Source: Paraspadella gotoi (taxonomy: Eukaryota > Chaetognatha). Taken from it: a stretch of DNA of 64,000 nucleotides. The notes under the pieces are model-generated. The model worked only from the letters and a program-made list of their open reading frames with translations, had not been told where the DNA came from and did no database searches. Location: the NCBI GenBank assembly GCA_051294375.1, contig CM119263.1:16408532-16472531 (forward strand), in the 5' to 3' direction. Within the stretch, counting starts at the first letter, position 1. Every line of letters begins with the position of its first letter. The position numbers were made by a program, and so were the translations under genes. Shown here piece after piece: positions 12,501 through 22,815 of the stretch.

Positions 12501-15500
12501 TTTTTTATAGCGAATTAGGACGCTCGGTATGGATTCTACAAATAACGCCCATTCGTCTCTTTAGGCTTTTCACCCTTTGGAGAAAGATGGTGAGCGAAGA
12601 AACTCTGATGCGAGAGAAATTCAATGTCGCTGACTGAGGGGACCGATTTAACCAATTAGGCTATAATTTTCTTTTTTACGAATATTATCTTCTCGAGAGA
12701 AGATAATATTCGTAAAAAAAAGAGAGCTCTTTAAAAGAAAAGTCGGACACGGTGGGATAAATCGCAGTAGGATGCAGTTCATATTTGTTTTTATCGTTTA
12801 AAACCACACCTATCCTCCTGCGATGTATTGTTCTTTTATTTTTTTAGGAAGTTCATTTGCTTTATCCTTTTAAATATATGTACATTGGACATTGTCCAAT
12901 GGACAACCTCTCTCCTCTCCTCTTCCTCCTCCCCACTCAATAGCACCCACAGAAGAGAAGGATGCGCGGAACATTTTCGTCCGCATGAAGAAGGTCGCTC
13001 CCGAGGTTGAGCGGCCCAACTTTCGCGACTGCATCCGAATTTGCGCCGCGAACATCATCTACCTCGAGTGTCAGTGTCGCATCGTCACGGCGCACTTTAT
13101 GTCGGAATCCGTCACCAAGGAGAACGGTTCGACCAGTTTTTTTTGTTTTTTTTTGTTTTTGTTTGTTTTTTTTTGTTTTGTTTTTTTTTTGTTCTCCATC
13201 CTTCAATCAATCCCATTGGCTCAGAGGGGGAACGCCTCATTCCAGGCTTTGTGTTCCGTCCACAGTCCTTACGACTTACTTCTACGTTGGCAAAGCGAGA
13301 CAGTCCTTGGGTAATCGCGCCAGTGACACTAGGCGTCACTGAGGCATCCCAATGGGCATCACAGGCAACCCGGCTGTTTCCATTATAGTTTATTTATTTT
13401 AACATTATTTTTACTTTTCTGGGGGGATACTTTCGTTTGGTTTAATTTGTATTTTCAAAACATAAACTATGCAGGACCAGCATGTTCTGTAAACTCTTTT
13501 CTTTGGCGTTTATACCAAAGTGTCTGCGGCGGAAAAGCTTTTACGATAATCGAATGTCACTGTGATTGTCGTCAGTGTTCATATTTGAATGTTGTCATAA
13601 TTTATTTTATGGGCATTTTTCCCCTCAGCTTTGACAAACAGAGGAGACAAACAAACGGAGACAGCGACCGTCTGAAGGCAGCCTCTCCGGTGGCTATAAT
13701 TAAAATTATCTTTTTTTTCTTCTCAGAATGTTTGCTAACGATGGGGAATAAAACCAGCGTGAGGTGCGCCTTGACGGTTCTACGACAGGTGATTGACCGA
13801 TTTCGATTCCGGTTCGAATTCGCTCAACTTCAATCGTCTCTCTTCTCAGGTGGAAGATCTCGCCGATTATCTCTTCAACAAAACCAGATTCTCCATCACC
13901 AACGAAACTTCGGAAATGAACTCGTATCAAAAGGCGATGCACAAACTGGAAAAGAAGTACGGACCTCAGCTCAAACTTTGCGGGTGAAACGGCGAGCGCT
14001 GATTGGCGCGAAAAAAAAAAAAAAAAGCCGCGCGCTGATTGACAATCTTCAAAATAGAGCCATGATGGCGGAGGTAACGTGTAAACTTCTTTTTATTTTT
14101 CGCAGATGTCGCCGGCTTTGCAAAATTACGACCTACGACGAAGACCACTATTATTCTTCATTTGCCTGGCAGTCCGATCCGACTAAGTACACCGAGAATC
14201 AAAGGTTAGTTATTAATTAATAATAAAATAATAAATTGAATGAATTAATAAATTGATAATTCAGACAACTCTCTTGTCTGTAAAGGGACATGATATTTAA
14301 TCAATTCTTGGCCGTCTCCAATGAATTCTTCAAAATCGTCGAGAAGGAAACCAAGTTAGCCGGTAAAACAAAAACAGAAATTAATAAAAAAAAAACAAAA
14401 AACAAAACAAAAAACAACCTCTGATGAATCATTTTTCCCGGTTCTTGCAGTTGGCTGCAGGGCGGACACGAGCAACTTCAACTGCTTCAACAAATCCTAC
14501 TTCCCGATCGGCGACGAACCAAATGCTCTTTCGTCCGACCACAAACTCAGAGTTATTGAAGAAAATTCTGCCAGGGTGAATGAATGAATGAATGAATGAA
14601 TGAATGAATGAATGAATAAATTAATTAATCTAAAGATACAGATTACAGAAAACGTTAAAAACTTATGAATCTGAATGGATAAAGTAATAGTAATAATGAA
14701 TGAATTAGATCCTACTCTAATTTCCGTCGTAGGTGAACATATACTTTCGAAGCATGCGCGTTACAACTTCGACAGAAGCGCTCAAATACAGAGGTGGGTT
14801 TTCTTAATTGGCGGCACGACCGAAACAGAGAAATCTGCCGATTTTTATTATTTTATATTTTTTTTACTAAAATCCAGAAAAGAAAAATGAGGAAAGTCAG
14901 TAAAAAAAAAGAAGAAAAATGTAAAGAGATCTATTTTAATCAATGTTTCTGGCCGAATCACGAGGTCGCCGCCTATCGGCTCCATTTTCTTGGCGATAAA
15001 ACCTGACTTTGTTGACGGCGAAAAAAAAAAGAAAAAAAGAAAAAGAAAAAGCGGGAAAAAGGGAGGAAACCACTTCGACCGTCGAAGACGACGACGAAGA
15101 CGACGACGAAGAACGACGTAGACGACTATGTGCGAAACTTGGTATCGTGATTCTGATTACTGACAATACTGACAATGAGATAATCATAGTCATTTTAATG
15201 ATTAGAGCTTTTCATGAAAAATATACTAGAATCCAGATAAGCACGACGATGCCGATTAAGAAACGACGATGAAAAAACGACAACGATGGTCGACGACGAT
15301 AAAAAAAAAAAAAAAAAAAAAAAAAACAACAAAAACGACGACGACGACGTCATTGTTTTTTTTTTATTTCATCGTTGAAGGAATTTTCGCGGCTCAAACG
15401 AATCAGTTATTCTTCGCCGCGAAAATCCGACGCGAAATCCCGCGTGAAAAATCGCGGTTATGGGCTTGAGAAGGAAAAGGGGAGGGTGTGGGGGGGAAAG

Positions 15501-15766
15501 GGAGGAAGAAGGGCGGTGTGCAGGGGGAGGAGGTAGAAAATTCGGAAGGGATAATGGACGAGGGAGGATATATAAGAAAAGGAGCGAGGCGAGGTGAGAA
15601 AGTGAGGGGAAGAGAGGAAAAGACGGGAGGTGACAAATCCCTTCCATCCGTTGACGCCCTGGAAACCAGCGTGGTCGTCGTTTTCGTCGTCGTCGTCGTC
15701 GTCTTGCTCTTATGCGTCCACGTCTTTGGAGAAAGAGAGATAGATAGAGAAAGAGAGAGAAAGAGA

Positions 15767-15797
<31 letters not shown>

Positions 15798-16636
15798 TTC
15801 CATCTTTCCTCCCAGTGATTGACATGCTGAGCGACATGGGATCTCAAGGCGGAATGTGGTTGGGACTCACAATTTTGACCCTGGTTCAGTTTCTCGAGTT
15901 GATCATCACGCTCATCGTCTACGTCGTCATGGTGACAAAGTTGTTTCTTTCTCCTCGTTTTCACGCGTCGTATGTTATTATAATAGTAATTAAAATAATT
16001 ATATATAGTTATACTGTTTTTTGTTGTTGCAATGATAGTAAATCTGAGGTGTTCGATATCGTTATGGTTATCGTTATCGTTATCATTATCGTTATCATTA
16101 TCGTATCTTATTGTATTTGATGACTGTCCCAAATCAAATGTATATAACTGTTCTTTATTTTATAATCGTCATAAAATTCTCTCGTTTTTTACTCTCAGTG
16201 GATCATCAAGAAAATTAACAATAAATGTTGCCCTCAGGAAAAGCAAAACGACGAGGTTAGAACGACGTTATTTTTTAAATTAATTTATGAATACATTAAT
16301 TAACACCAAGCTTTGCTTCCCTTCCATCAAAAGGAAGAAAAGCTGAAGGGTCACGCCCCTACCCACACCGAGGTGGAGATCCCCATTCAACTCCACCAAA
16401 AAATGGACCCTGGCAAGATGAGAATCTCGGTCCAGCCAACGCTGAAGGAGAAGAAACACGGTGGACCCTCGGAGGGCGCGACGACCGGGCAGCCCAGCAC
16501 TATGGGCGGGGCGGGAAACAGGACCGTGGTGGGCTCGACACTGCCCAGCGGGTTGCTGGACATGAGTGTGATCAGTGAAAGAAGCGGGCAGAAGGGAACC
16601 TTACCCAGCAATCGGACGGGGACTGAACGGTGGTAA
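9413..16636 (+). CDS. DEG/ENaC/ASIC-family cation channel subunit, 20 exons
   Basis: Predicted to be a subunit of a trimeric, amiloride-sensitive-type sodium channel of the plasma membrane. Exons: 9413-9590, 9728-9912, 9969-10066, 10296-10408, 10819-10933, 11019-11123, 11202-11325 (or to 11286), 11400-11495, 11614-11706, 12565-12589, 12944-13126, 13727-13788, 13850-13983, 14106-14204, 14286-14362, 14451-14575, 14733-14793, 15816-15931, 16199-16255, 16334-16636. All joins keep frame and give about 782 aa (769 with the short exon 7). Family signatures in order: TM1 at about residues 47-65; FPLVTICPLN just outside it; a CSFNGYKCSPRNF...GMCYQF block; a DCIRICAANIIYLECQC palm/thumb cysteine motif; LCGCRRLC; VNIYF; and a TM2 block DMGSQGGMWLGLTILT. 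A 100-residue cytosolic tail rich in Gly/Ser/Thr/Lys follows. The start codon is uncertain (ATG 9413 chosen; 9329 is also open). Family assignment is secure; ligand and subtype are unknown. Confidence 0.93.
10493..10745 (-). mobile_element. tRNA-derived SINE in channel intron 4
   Basis: Read on the minus strand it carries a tRNA-like head: an A-box-like TGCCGGAGGCA stretch, then a B box GGTTCTAGCCC (one mismatch to GGTTCGANNCC) inside a GC-rich stem. A related copy lies at 22816-22990 with a perfect B-box match. It sits wholly within intron 4 (10409-10818). Confidence 0.75.
11867..12476. mobile_element. 610-bp foldback MITE, Mutator-like, with 10-bp target duplication
   Basis: The element begins AAGGCGTAGT and ends ACTACGCCTT. 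The two halves are inverted copies of each other along nearly the whole length, for example CAGTAGGCCATATTTATA against CAGTAGGCTATATTTATA on the other strand. It is flanked by an exact direct repeat AATGTTTATT (11857-11866 and 12477-12486). Long terminal inverted repeats with a 9-11 bp target duplication are typical of Mutator-like elements. There is no transposase frame, so it is non-autonomous. It lies in channel intron 9. Confidence 0.85.
12565..12589 (+). CDS. Channel exon 10: 25-nt microexon
   Basis: A CTCTTTAG acceptor and a GTGAGC donor bracket 25 nt encoding AFHPLEKD plus one base. Its phase (0 in, 1 out) is what is needed to join exon 9 (phase 0 out) to exon 11 at 12944 (phase 1 in). 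Without it the best splice sites on either side do not fit. It adds eight residues after the CAPCLPNK segment. Confidence 0.7.
12672..12719. other. Perfect 22-bp inverted repeat with CGAG loop
   Basis: The left arm 12672-12693 and the right arm 12698-12719 are exact reverse complements around a 4-nt CGAG loop. It lies in channel intron 10, 82 bp after the microexon. The stem is too short for an ordinary animal pre-miRNA. Confidence 0.9.
13213..13389. repeat. Dispersed repeat family member in channel intron 11
   Basis: It starts at GGCTCAGAGG and ends near CATCACAGGCAACCCGGCTG. It matches 41178-41367 in the same orientation with moderate divergence and indels. No coding potential was seen; it is possibly a second SINE-like family. 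Confidence 0.7.
14577..14619. repeat. (TGAA)n microsatellite overlapping a splice donor
   Basis: About ten TGAA units begin within the donor GTGAAT of channel exon 16 (exon ends at 14575). Confidence 0.9.
14794..15815. other. Channel intron 17, low-complexity rich
   Basis: The longest intron apart from the MITE-bearing one. It contains poly-A (15301-15326), GACGAC runs, a G-rich purine stretch (15470-15630) and (GA)n at about 15735-15795 just before the acceptor of exon 18. No exon was recognised inside. Confidence 0.6.
15816..15931 (+). CDS. Channel exon 18: TM2 and pore
   Basis: It encodes DMGSQGGMWLGLTILTL followed by VQFLELIITLIVYVV. Aligned with the ASIC-type pore (GG..G..G-x-S..L...E), the filter triplet reads Gly-Leu-Thr and the acidic residue six positions after it is Gln, with Glu three further on. 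The exon is 39 codons, phase 1 in and phase 0 out. Confidence 0.9.
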
Positions 16637-17573
16637 GGCTGACAAGTACACACGCTTTCGCTGGCGTCGAACCCAATCGAAAGACATATATCTTCGGCTT
16701 CGTGAAAAGAGAGTGGGATTTTAGTTGGATCGCTTGTCTTTCTCCTTTATGAAATTTAAAATATATAGATATTTATTTATGCGTTAATTAAATTACAAGA
16801 AAAAGACAAAAGTAGCTTTTTTTCTTCTCGAGTTTGAAAAAATTATAGAGAAGAGCTCTAAGAAATGTTATTAATTAATAAAGACAGGAAGAAAATTATA
16901 GAAAATTGACATCGATCTTGTGATTTCAGTTCATTCATTCCTATTATTTCCTGGCCTTTGTTGGTGCCGGAAAGCCGAGAAAGAAGCCGAGAACCGGGAA
17001 CAAAGAATTACGACCGGCGAGTCGTAGAAAATGAGAGAATGGGAGAGTAAAAGAAACCGACGACGACTGAAGCCAGTTGACCCGCTCTCTGTTGCTGGTC
17101 GCCTTACTCTCGGCAATGCCTCACTTTCTTAGCTGGCTTACCTCCTAAGCATTTAAAACTAGAACCTACTTGCGGAGTGAAAAATTATAGTATTTAGGTT
17201 CCTTCTTATTAAGTTTAATATTTTATTCTTTTTTTTTCTTTTCTTCGTTTCAACGACTTCGCTTTGCCCCTTACCTCTCCCTCACCTCCCCTCCCTTTCA
17301 ACCTACCTCTCGATGACCGCGTCCTCCATTCATTCTCGATCCCGCGGGAATCGCCTCGTCCGCGTCGCCGGCTTCAAGTCTCTCTCGATGAATGGATCGG
17401 ATGAAGCCCCGATATTCCGTCGACTCGATTCGTTGACCCAATGAATGGACGAACGCGAAAGGAATGAATGGAAGTGAATGACCGGATTTCAGAGAGAGAG
17501 AGAGAAAGAGAGAGAGCAACGGATGCGAAAGAAAAGAAGAGGGAGAAGGAAGAGAGAATGTCCCGAGCCCGTG
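16637..17573. other. Channel 3' UTR and intergenic DNA
   Basis: AT-rich sequence follows the channel stop. A polyA signal candidate AATAAA lies at 16877-16882. A pyrimidine-rich stretch and a short (GA)n at about 17490-17516 precede the next promoter. No other gene was seen. Confidence 0.6.
16877..16882 (+). terminator. Polyadenylation signal candidate for the channel gene
   Basis: AATAAA, 241 nt after the stop at 16636. It is the first canonical hexamer I found in the 3' flank. Confidence 0.4.
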
Positions 17574-17580
17574 TATAAAA
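17574..17580 (+). promoter_or_regulatory. TATA box of the zinc-finger gene
   Basis: TATAAAA lies 196 nt before the ATG at 17776 in a GC-rich context, with only AT-rich leader between. The site is also present in copy B (29097-29103). Confidence 0.55.
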
Positions 17581-17775
17581 CATCGAATGCGGAAGAAAAA
17601 ATTAATCATTAATTTTCGCGACAAGAGAGAAAGAAGATCGAAGATTTACTATCATAGATTCTTACGATTCAACAAACGAAGAAACGGAAACTGAAAAAAT
17701 ATTCAAAACAAAAAGAAAGAATAAATTATAATTAAGAAAATCCTCCGGAAACAACGATTAATCAAACGTAAAAAA

Positions 17776-19233
17776 ATGCCCGAAGAAATGGATTCCGGAA
17801 TGAAGATCTACGCCACCGTCGATGATCTCCGTCACTGCGGCGCCACGGATGACGCCAACTACGACGTGACGGACTATTTCGTCTCTACCGACAAGCTTCT
17901 TTGTACCGACGATGACCAAAAAGTCTTGGCCGACAACTTCGTGGGATCGACACAATCCCCTCTCCTCGCGGAACGCCCCTTGTCGTCCGCCGACGCCGAC
18001 AACGTCTTCCCGAGCCTTACGCGTTTTCGTCGGAGCCTTCGACGCGTCGCCACGAGCGTCGGCCGCAGAATCTCGCGGAAGAAATCGCGGATTGAAAGGA
18101 TGGAATCGGCGCCGAAAACGACGAAAGCTCCATCGGCTTTCTCTCGAATCCCCGCCAAACGGTGTCGATTCAAAAGAGCGCCGACGAAGCGTTGGACGAC
18201 CAAGGGAACCGAAGCCTCGATCAGCGCTCGGCCTTTGATAAACGCTTCTTCTTCTTCCGCTTTCGCTTCTTCCGTTTTCGCTTCTTCCGTTTTCGCTGTC
18301 GACATTTCCACTTCCCCATCCGCTTCGTCCTTCATCTGTCCCGACTGCGAAACTCCTTTCCAGCTAAAGTCAGACTTCGACGCGCACGTCGCTTCACACA
18401 AGTTGCTCTCCGTCGTCAGACGAGGAGATATGCAGCGCGTCGGCGAGACGTCGAGCGAACTGGAGATGATCTTGTCGGAGATCAGCGCCATCCGCGTCGC
18501 CGACGACGACGACGGCTTCGGCTTTTGTTTCTTCTGCGGCGTCGAATTCTCTTCCGAAGCCGCATTCAAACTCCACGCCCTCCGCGGTTGCGGCTTCGAA
18601 AACTCCGTCAAGCTCTCGGGCATCTCGTGGGACGAGGATTCTGAGGCCCATGCGTTGGCTTCGAGATTGGCGTCCACGAGGCTCTACGAGGCGGTCGAAG
18701 GACGGAAGGAAGAAGAGGAGGATGGAATGCGAAAAGAGAACGAGGATGCTAAGATCGAAAGTTCAAATCCTGCCGCCTCTCTCCAGGACGATACCCAAGT
18801 AAGTATGCTCTCATCCTCTAACCAAGAGAACATCCCAATCACTGAGGCCACGCCATTCTTAGCCATGCCCGAGATTGCGGCTCCCGTCTCTACCATTCCA
18901 CATTCGGCGACTTCAGAGATTCACGCGCCCGTCTCTTTCGAAAGCGCCTCATCCAAAACTGATTCTGCGACCGTCGTGTCTGCCAAGACTGAGTACCACT
19001 CCTCTTCCCCGGTTCAGACTCCGTTCTGCTTCAGCTGCGTCCTTCAAGGAAGGATCTTTTCTACGACCTTCAATTTGGAAGACTTGATGGGCGGTTGCGA
19101 CAGAGGAGTCCGAGTCGGTTTCGAGGAAGTCGACGAAAGAGACGACGATCGAGTGGAGAAATGCCGGTGTGGAATCGAAAGAAAGAAGACGCGATGTCGC
19201 AGATGTGGGTCTTTCGAGGAAACTGCGGTTTAA
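17776..19233 (+). CDS. Intronless two-finger zinc-finger protein, 485 aa
   Basis: I do not recognise the family. One open frame runs from an ATG in an AAAAATGCC context to TAA. The N-terminal part is acidic (MPEEMDSG..., many Asp). Residues about 83-115 are strongly basic (RFRRSLRR...GRRISRKKSR), a possible nuclear localisation or nucleic-acid contact. Next is a Ser/Ala stretch, then a canonical C2H2 finger (C188, C191, H204, H208; ICPDCETPF...HVASH) and a C2HC-type finger (C251, C254, H267, C272). The tail is acidic and Ser/Thr-rich and ends in a Cys/Arg cluster (CRCGIERKKTRCRRCG) that could bind a third zinc. It is probably nuclear; a DNA- or RNA-binding role is inference. It has its own TATA box upstream and polyA signal downstream. 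Confidence 0.85.
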   Translation: MPEEMDSGMKIYATVDDLRHCGATDDANYDVTDYFVSTDKLLCTDDDQKVLADNFVGSTQSPLLAERPLSSADADNVFPSLTRFRRSLRRVATSVGRRISRKKSRIERMESAPKTTKAPSAFSRIPAKRCRFKRAPTKRWTTKGTEASISARPLINASSSSAFASSVFASSVFAVDISTSPSASSFICPDCETPFQLKSDFDAHVASHKLLSVVRRGDMQRVGETSSELEMILSEISAIRVADDDDGFGFCFFCGVEFSSEAAFKLHALRGCGFENSVKLSGISWDEDSEAHALASRLASTRLYEAVEGRKEEEEDGMRKENEDAKIESSNPAASLQDDTQVSMLSSSNQENIPITEATPFLAMPEIAAPVSTIPHSATSEIHAPVSFESASSKTDSATVVSAKTEYHSSSPVQTPFCFSCVLQGRIFSTTFNLEDLMGGCDRGVRVGFEEVDERDDDRVEKCRCGIERKKTRCRRCGSFEETAV

Positions 19234-19334
19234 GAGTTCAGTATCACGGATAAGTGCGTAGTTTACTTGGCTTTTTAATTAGTTTTATTCATTGATTGCT
19301 TTAGTTTTGCTATTTTATTGTTGCAGAAAATGTA

Positions 19335-19340
19335 AATAAA
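19335..19340 (+). terminator. Polyadenylation signal of the zinc-finger gene
   Basis: AATAAA about 100 nt after the stop, followed by AT-rich DNA. Confidence 0.6.
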
Positions 19341-20918
19341 CAACTTAAAAATCAAATGGCGTAATTTTTTTATTGATTTAACAATTATAAGGTCGGTATA
19401 GAGATAGGAATGACCTTTTACAATTTAATATGTATTTCGTCGCAAAAATCAAAGATTATTTTCCAGCGTTTTAAAGTTTTAACAGCATCAGAATCGGTAG
19501 AGACTTACAATTATTATCGTTATATTTACAATTAATAATTTTTTTCAAGGAGAAAAAAATAGCATATGACTTCATACATACAGCGGCAGTATTAGAAAAT
19601 AGAAAAAAAATATGGCCAACTCAGATATGTCTTTGTTAACTTTATACAATAAAACTTGATACTGAATTCTGATCTCGAGCCTGCAAAATAAGTCGCAATG
19701 CAGAGGTAAACTGGGAAACATTTCTCGGACTCAATTAAGCATGAGAAACCGGGAGGCAGCGACGAAGGAAGATGTCTTTTTTTCATTAAGGAAGGGGTGG
19801 TGCAGCAGCAGCAGCGGCGTCGCGAAAGGCCTTGCAGCGGCGCCTCAGAGCACGTCGCAGCGGCGCCGCGATGCGGCGGGTAAGAACAAACGAGAAGACG
19901 GCCTTCCAACGGAAAACCTCTTAATTACTTCTTATGAATCCAGGGAAACAGGTGTTGGCGGAAAAGGCGGAAAAAAAGCGAGAGAGCGGAAAAAGAAGCG
20001 GAAAAAGCAGACGGCGCCTCAAAAAGAAAAAAAAAGAGCAAAATGTGAAATTACGACGAGGCGCAAATTGGAGGCAAAATTCCGCAAAAAGAGGAAAAGG
20101 GCCAGAGGCAGAGGTTATCTCCGTTTACCAGAAACAAAGTTGATCTTAAAGTGTACATTTAGATTTTCCTAATCATGAGTTCAAGGGAAATTTCCAGCGT
20201 GATGCACGCCTGGCACGTGGGCGGCACCTGGAGGGACAGATACGAAGCAATCGCGGGTTTGAAACAAGGCAGGTGTGCCGAAATTGATCATAATTTACCA
20301 GCGAAAGGAGGACGTTGGATCTCTCAGGAGAAAGGTCGGCGGGTCAAATTGGGTAAGGAGATAGGCGCGGTGGAACCGGAATGAGGGCGCTTGCCGTTCC
20401 GTTTTGGGACTATTTGAAGATTTCTCTCTCACGTCCGGAGTCTAAAGCTAAAAAAAAAAATTATACGGTCGGGTATATTTTCCCTACTAATTTCCCTACA
20501 ATTACATTTGATTGCGAATACAATCTCGGTTCCACTTCTTATATGGACATGAGGACAATTCTAGTTCCACTTCCTGTAAGTAAAGTGTTCCAAGTTCCAA
20601 CCACATCCTGCTGAAACAAAATCTGGCTAATACGATTTCAGACTCACTTCCGATTGAGACGATTTTTACGCGAGTGAAGGAAGGGAAGATCTCGAAGTCA
20701 CTTCTGGTTGGGACTGAAATCAGCGCCACTCTCGGTTAATATACAAATTAAACAATCTCAGGCTCAGCGCCACTCTTGGTTGGGACGATCTTAACGCCAC
20801 TTTTTCATTGAACGTCTCCACGCGTCTGGCGGAGGAAGCGCCGCGTCCGTAACCTTTGACCTCGACGCTCCTTCGTTATCTTTCTCTTTTTCTTTTTTTT
20901 TTTCAAAGCCGAAAGCGG

Positions 20919-21000
<82 letters not shown>
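20919..21000. repeat. (GA)n microsatellite
   Basis: About 40 GA units. Confidence 0.95.
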
Positions 21001-21004
<4 letters not shown>

Positions 21005-21258
21005 CCGCCATGCGCCAAGTAAAAATATGACCGTCGTTGCTTTCGCCAAGAGCGGTCAAAAACGTCAAGAAAGGTCAAAGGTCAAAGGTCACGAGGTTAG
21101 GGAGTTCAGGGTCGCATCGAGGTTCGCTTTGTGGCCAAGATTTTAGTAATTTCGTTTTTCTTTCATCGGAGCGAATTGTTTTATTTTTTCATTTAATTTT
21201 AATTTTATCATTTTCAATTTGAAAGTACAGTGCACAATTAAAATTATATAAATTACGA

Positions 21259-21261
<3 letters not shown>

Positions 21262-21297
<36 letters not shown>
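21262..21297. repeat. (GA)n with adjoining (GACA) units
   Basis: A GA run that continues as GACAGACAGACA to 21308. Confidence 0.9.
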
Positions 21298-21307
<10 letters not shown>

Positions 21308-21709
21308 TAAACTGTCCTCAAATTGACACAGTAAAACCGAAAAAGGTTTGCCTTTCAATCCCACATGGTATCATTTTGTCCGCTAACCGCTTCATACCCT
21401 TTTCGCAGTCTTGAAACTTCAATTTTAAAAAAGTACTTAATAATATTATATATATATATATTATATAATACTTTTTCTACATACCTCTTTTATAGTTGAC
21501 GCAAGACTACGCCGTTTGTTGTATTGATTTTCATTTATTTACTGTTCATTCGTCCACGGGATCTCCTCTCATTTCCTCCCCTTTTATTTCCCGGGCCTTC
21601 ATTCATTCTTTCCTTTTCTCTTTTCTCAGCGTCCTTGTTCCACTCCATTTCCCGAAGAAGGCAGGGAACGAAACGCGCTCAATCATTACGGCGTTGCGCG
21701 CACCTTGGG

Positions 21710-21710
<1 letters not shown>

Positions 21711-21760
<50 letters not shown>

Positions 21761-21848
21761 CTCTTTTTCCTTAATGAAAAAGCGTGGAGCGAAGGAGCGC
21801 TAGGCCGAGGCCGTGACGTCTCTGGACTCGAGAAAGAGAGAGAGAGAA

Positions 21849-21944
<96 letters not shown>

Positions 21945-21945
21945 T
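21711..21945. repeat. Facing (CT)n and (GA)n tracts
   Basis: (CT)n at 21711-21762 and (GA)n at about 21830-21945 lie on the same strand about 70 bp apart. Together they form a long purine/pyrimidine inverted repeat able to fold back. Confidence 0.9.
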
Positions 21946-22815
21946 TATCTTAACGTGGAAAGAGGAACAATGATGACCTCGAAAGAAATGTGAAATCAGA
22001 ATTGAGAACGTTTCTTGAAAAACGAAATTTCGTATAATCTAAAGACAAAAAAAAAAGGTAAGAGCGAACGAATTCGACGAGTCATTTCGAAAGTGTCGGA
22101 TTTCAACTCGAGAGAATATCTCATTCACTGCAAGTGACGCTTTTCAATTTAGCGTGATCGAAAATGCAGCGCTCACGACAAAAGCAAAAAAGGAAAAGAA
22201 ATAACTTATAAAAAGAAAAAAAAAAAAAACGACGGCTGTTCTGGAATAAAGTTTAGTCAACGAAGGTCAGAAAATGACTCTTTGTTACAACAGCCCTTGA
22301 GCGTGAGAGAAAAAATGAGAAAGAAAATGTAAAAAAAAAAAAAATCATTGAAAATCAGCAGAGCGATGATGAGGCGATATGGTTGAGATGGTGGGCATTT
22401 TCCAGTGAGTTCCCACTTCCCACAAATAGGGGAAGAGAAATGCCAGGACTCGGGGATTGGGGTCGCTTCTCTGATACCTTAGGTTCCTGGGATGAGGTTG
22501 CGGGGATCAAGCTGGGCCGACGGGCCGTTCCTCTCTTCTGAAAAGTATTTTAAGGTGGATGCTTGTTGGAGTACTTGTTCTATTTTTATTTTTTGCTTTT
22601 TTATATATAGTTTGGCCTAACAAGCCTTAAAAGAACCACGGGAACAATGGCAGGCGCAATGTCAACAGAATTGATTAAATATTTCTGGTTCATGTCGGAT
22701 TCAGGATTCGGCGATTCCATTTCCGCGGAGATCGCCCGAGCATCCGATCCGAATTTGATTCTGGTGTCTTGATACTCCTGCGATGCCAAGAAAAGTAATA
22801 CTTATTCTAACTATT

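Noticed and set aside
13629-13689. Candidate channel exon (CAG|C TTTGACAAACAG... to CCG|GTGGCT)
   Set aside because: Its phase fits neither the preceding nor the following exon. Joining exon 11 (phase 1) straight to 13727 gives a clean frame and the expected cysteine spacing.
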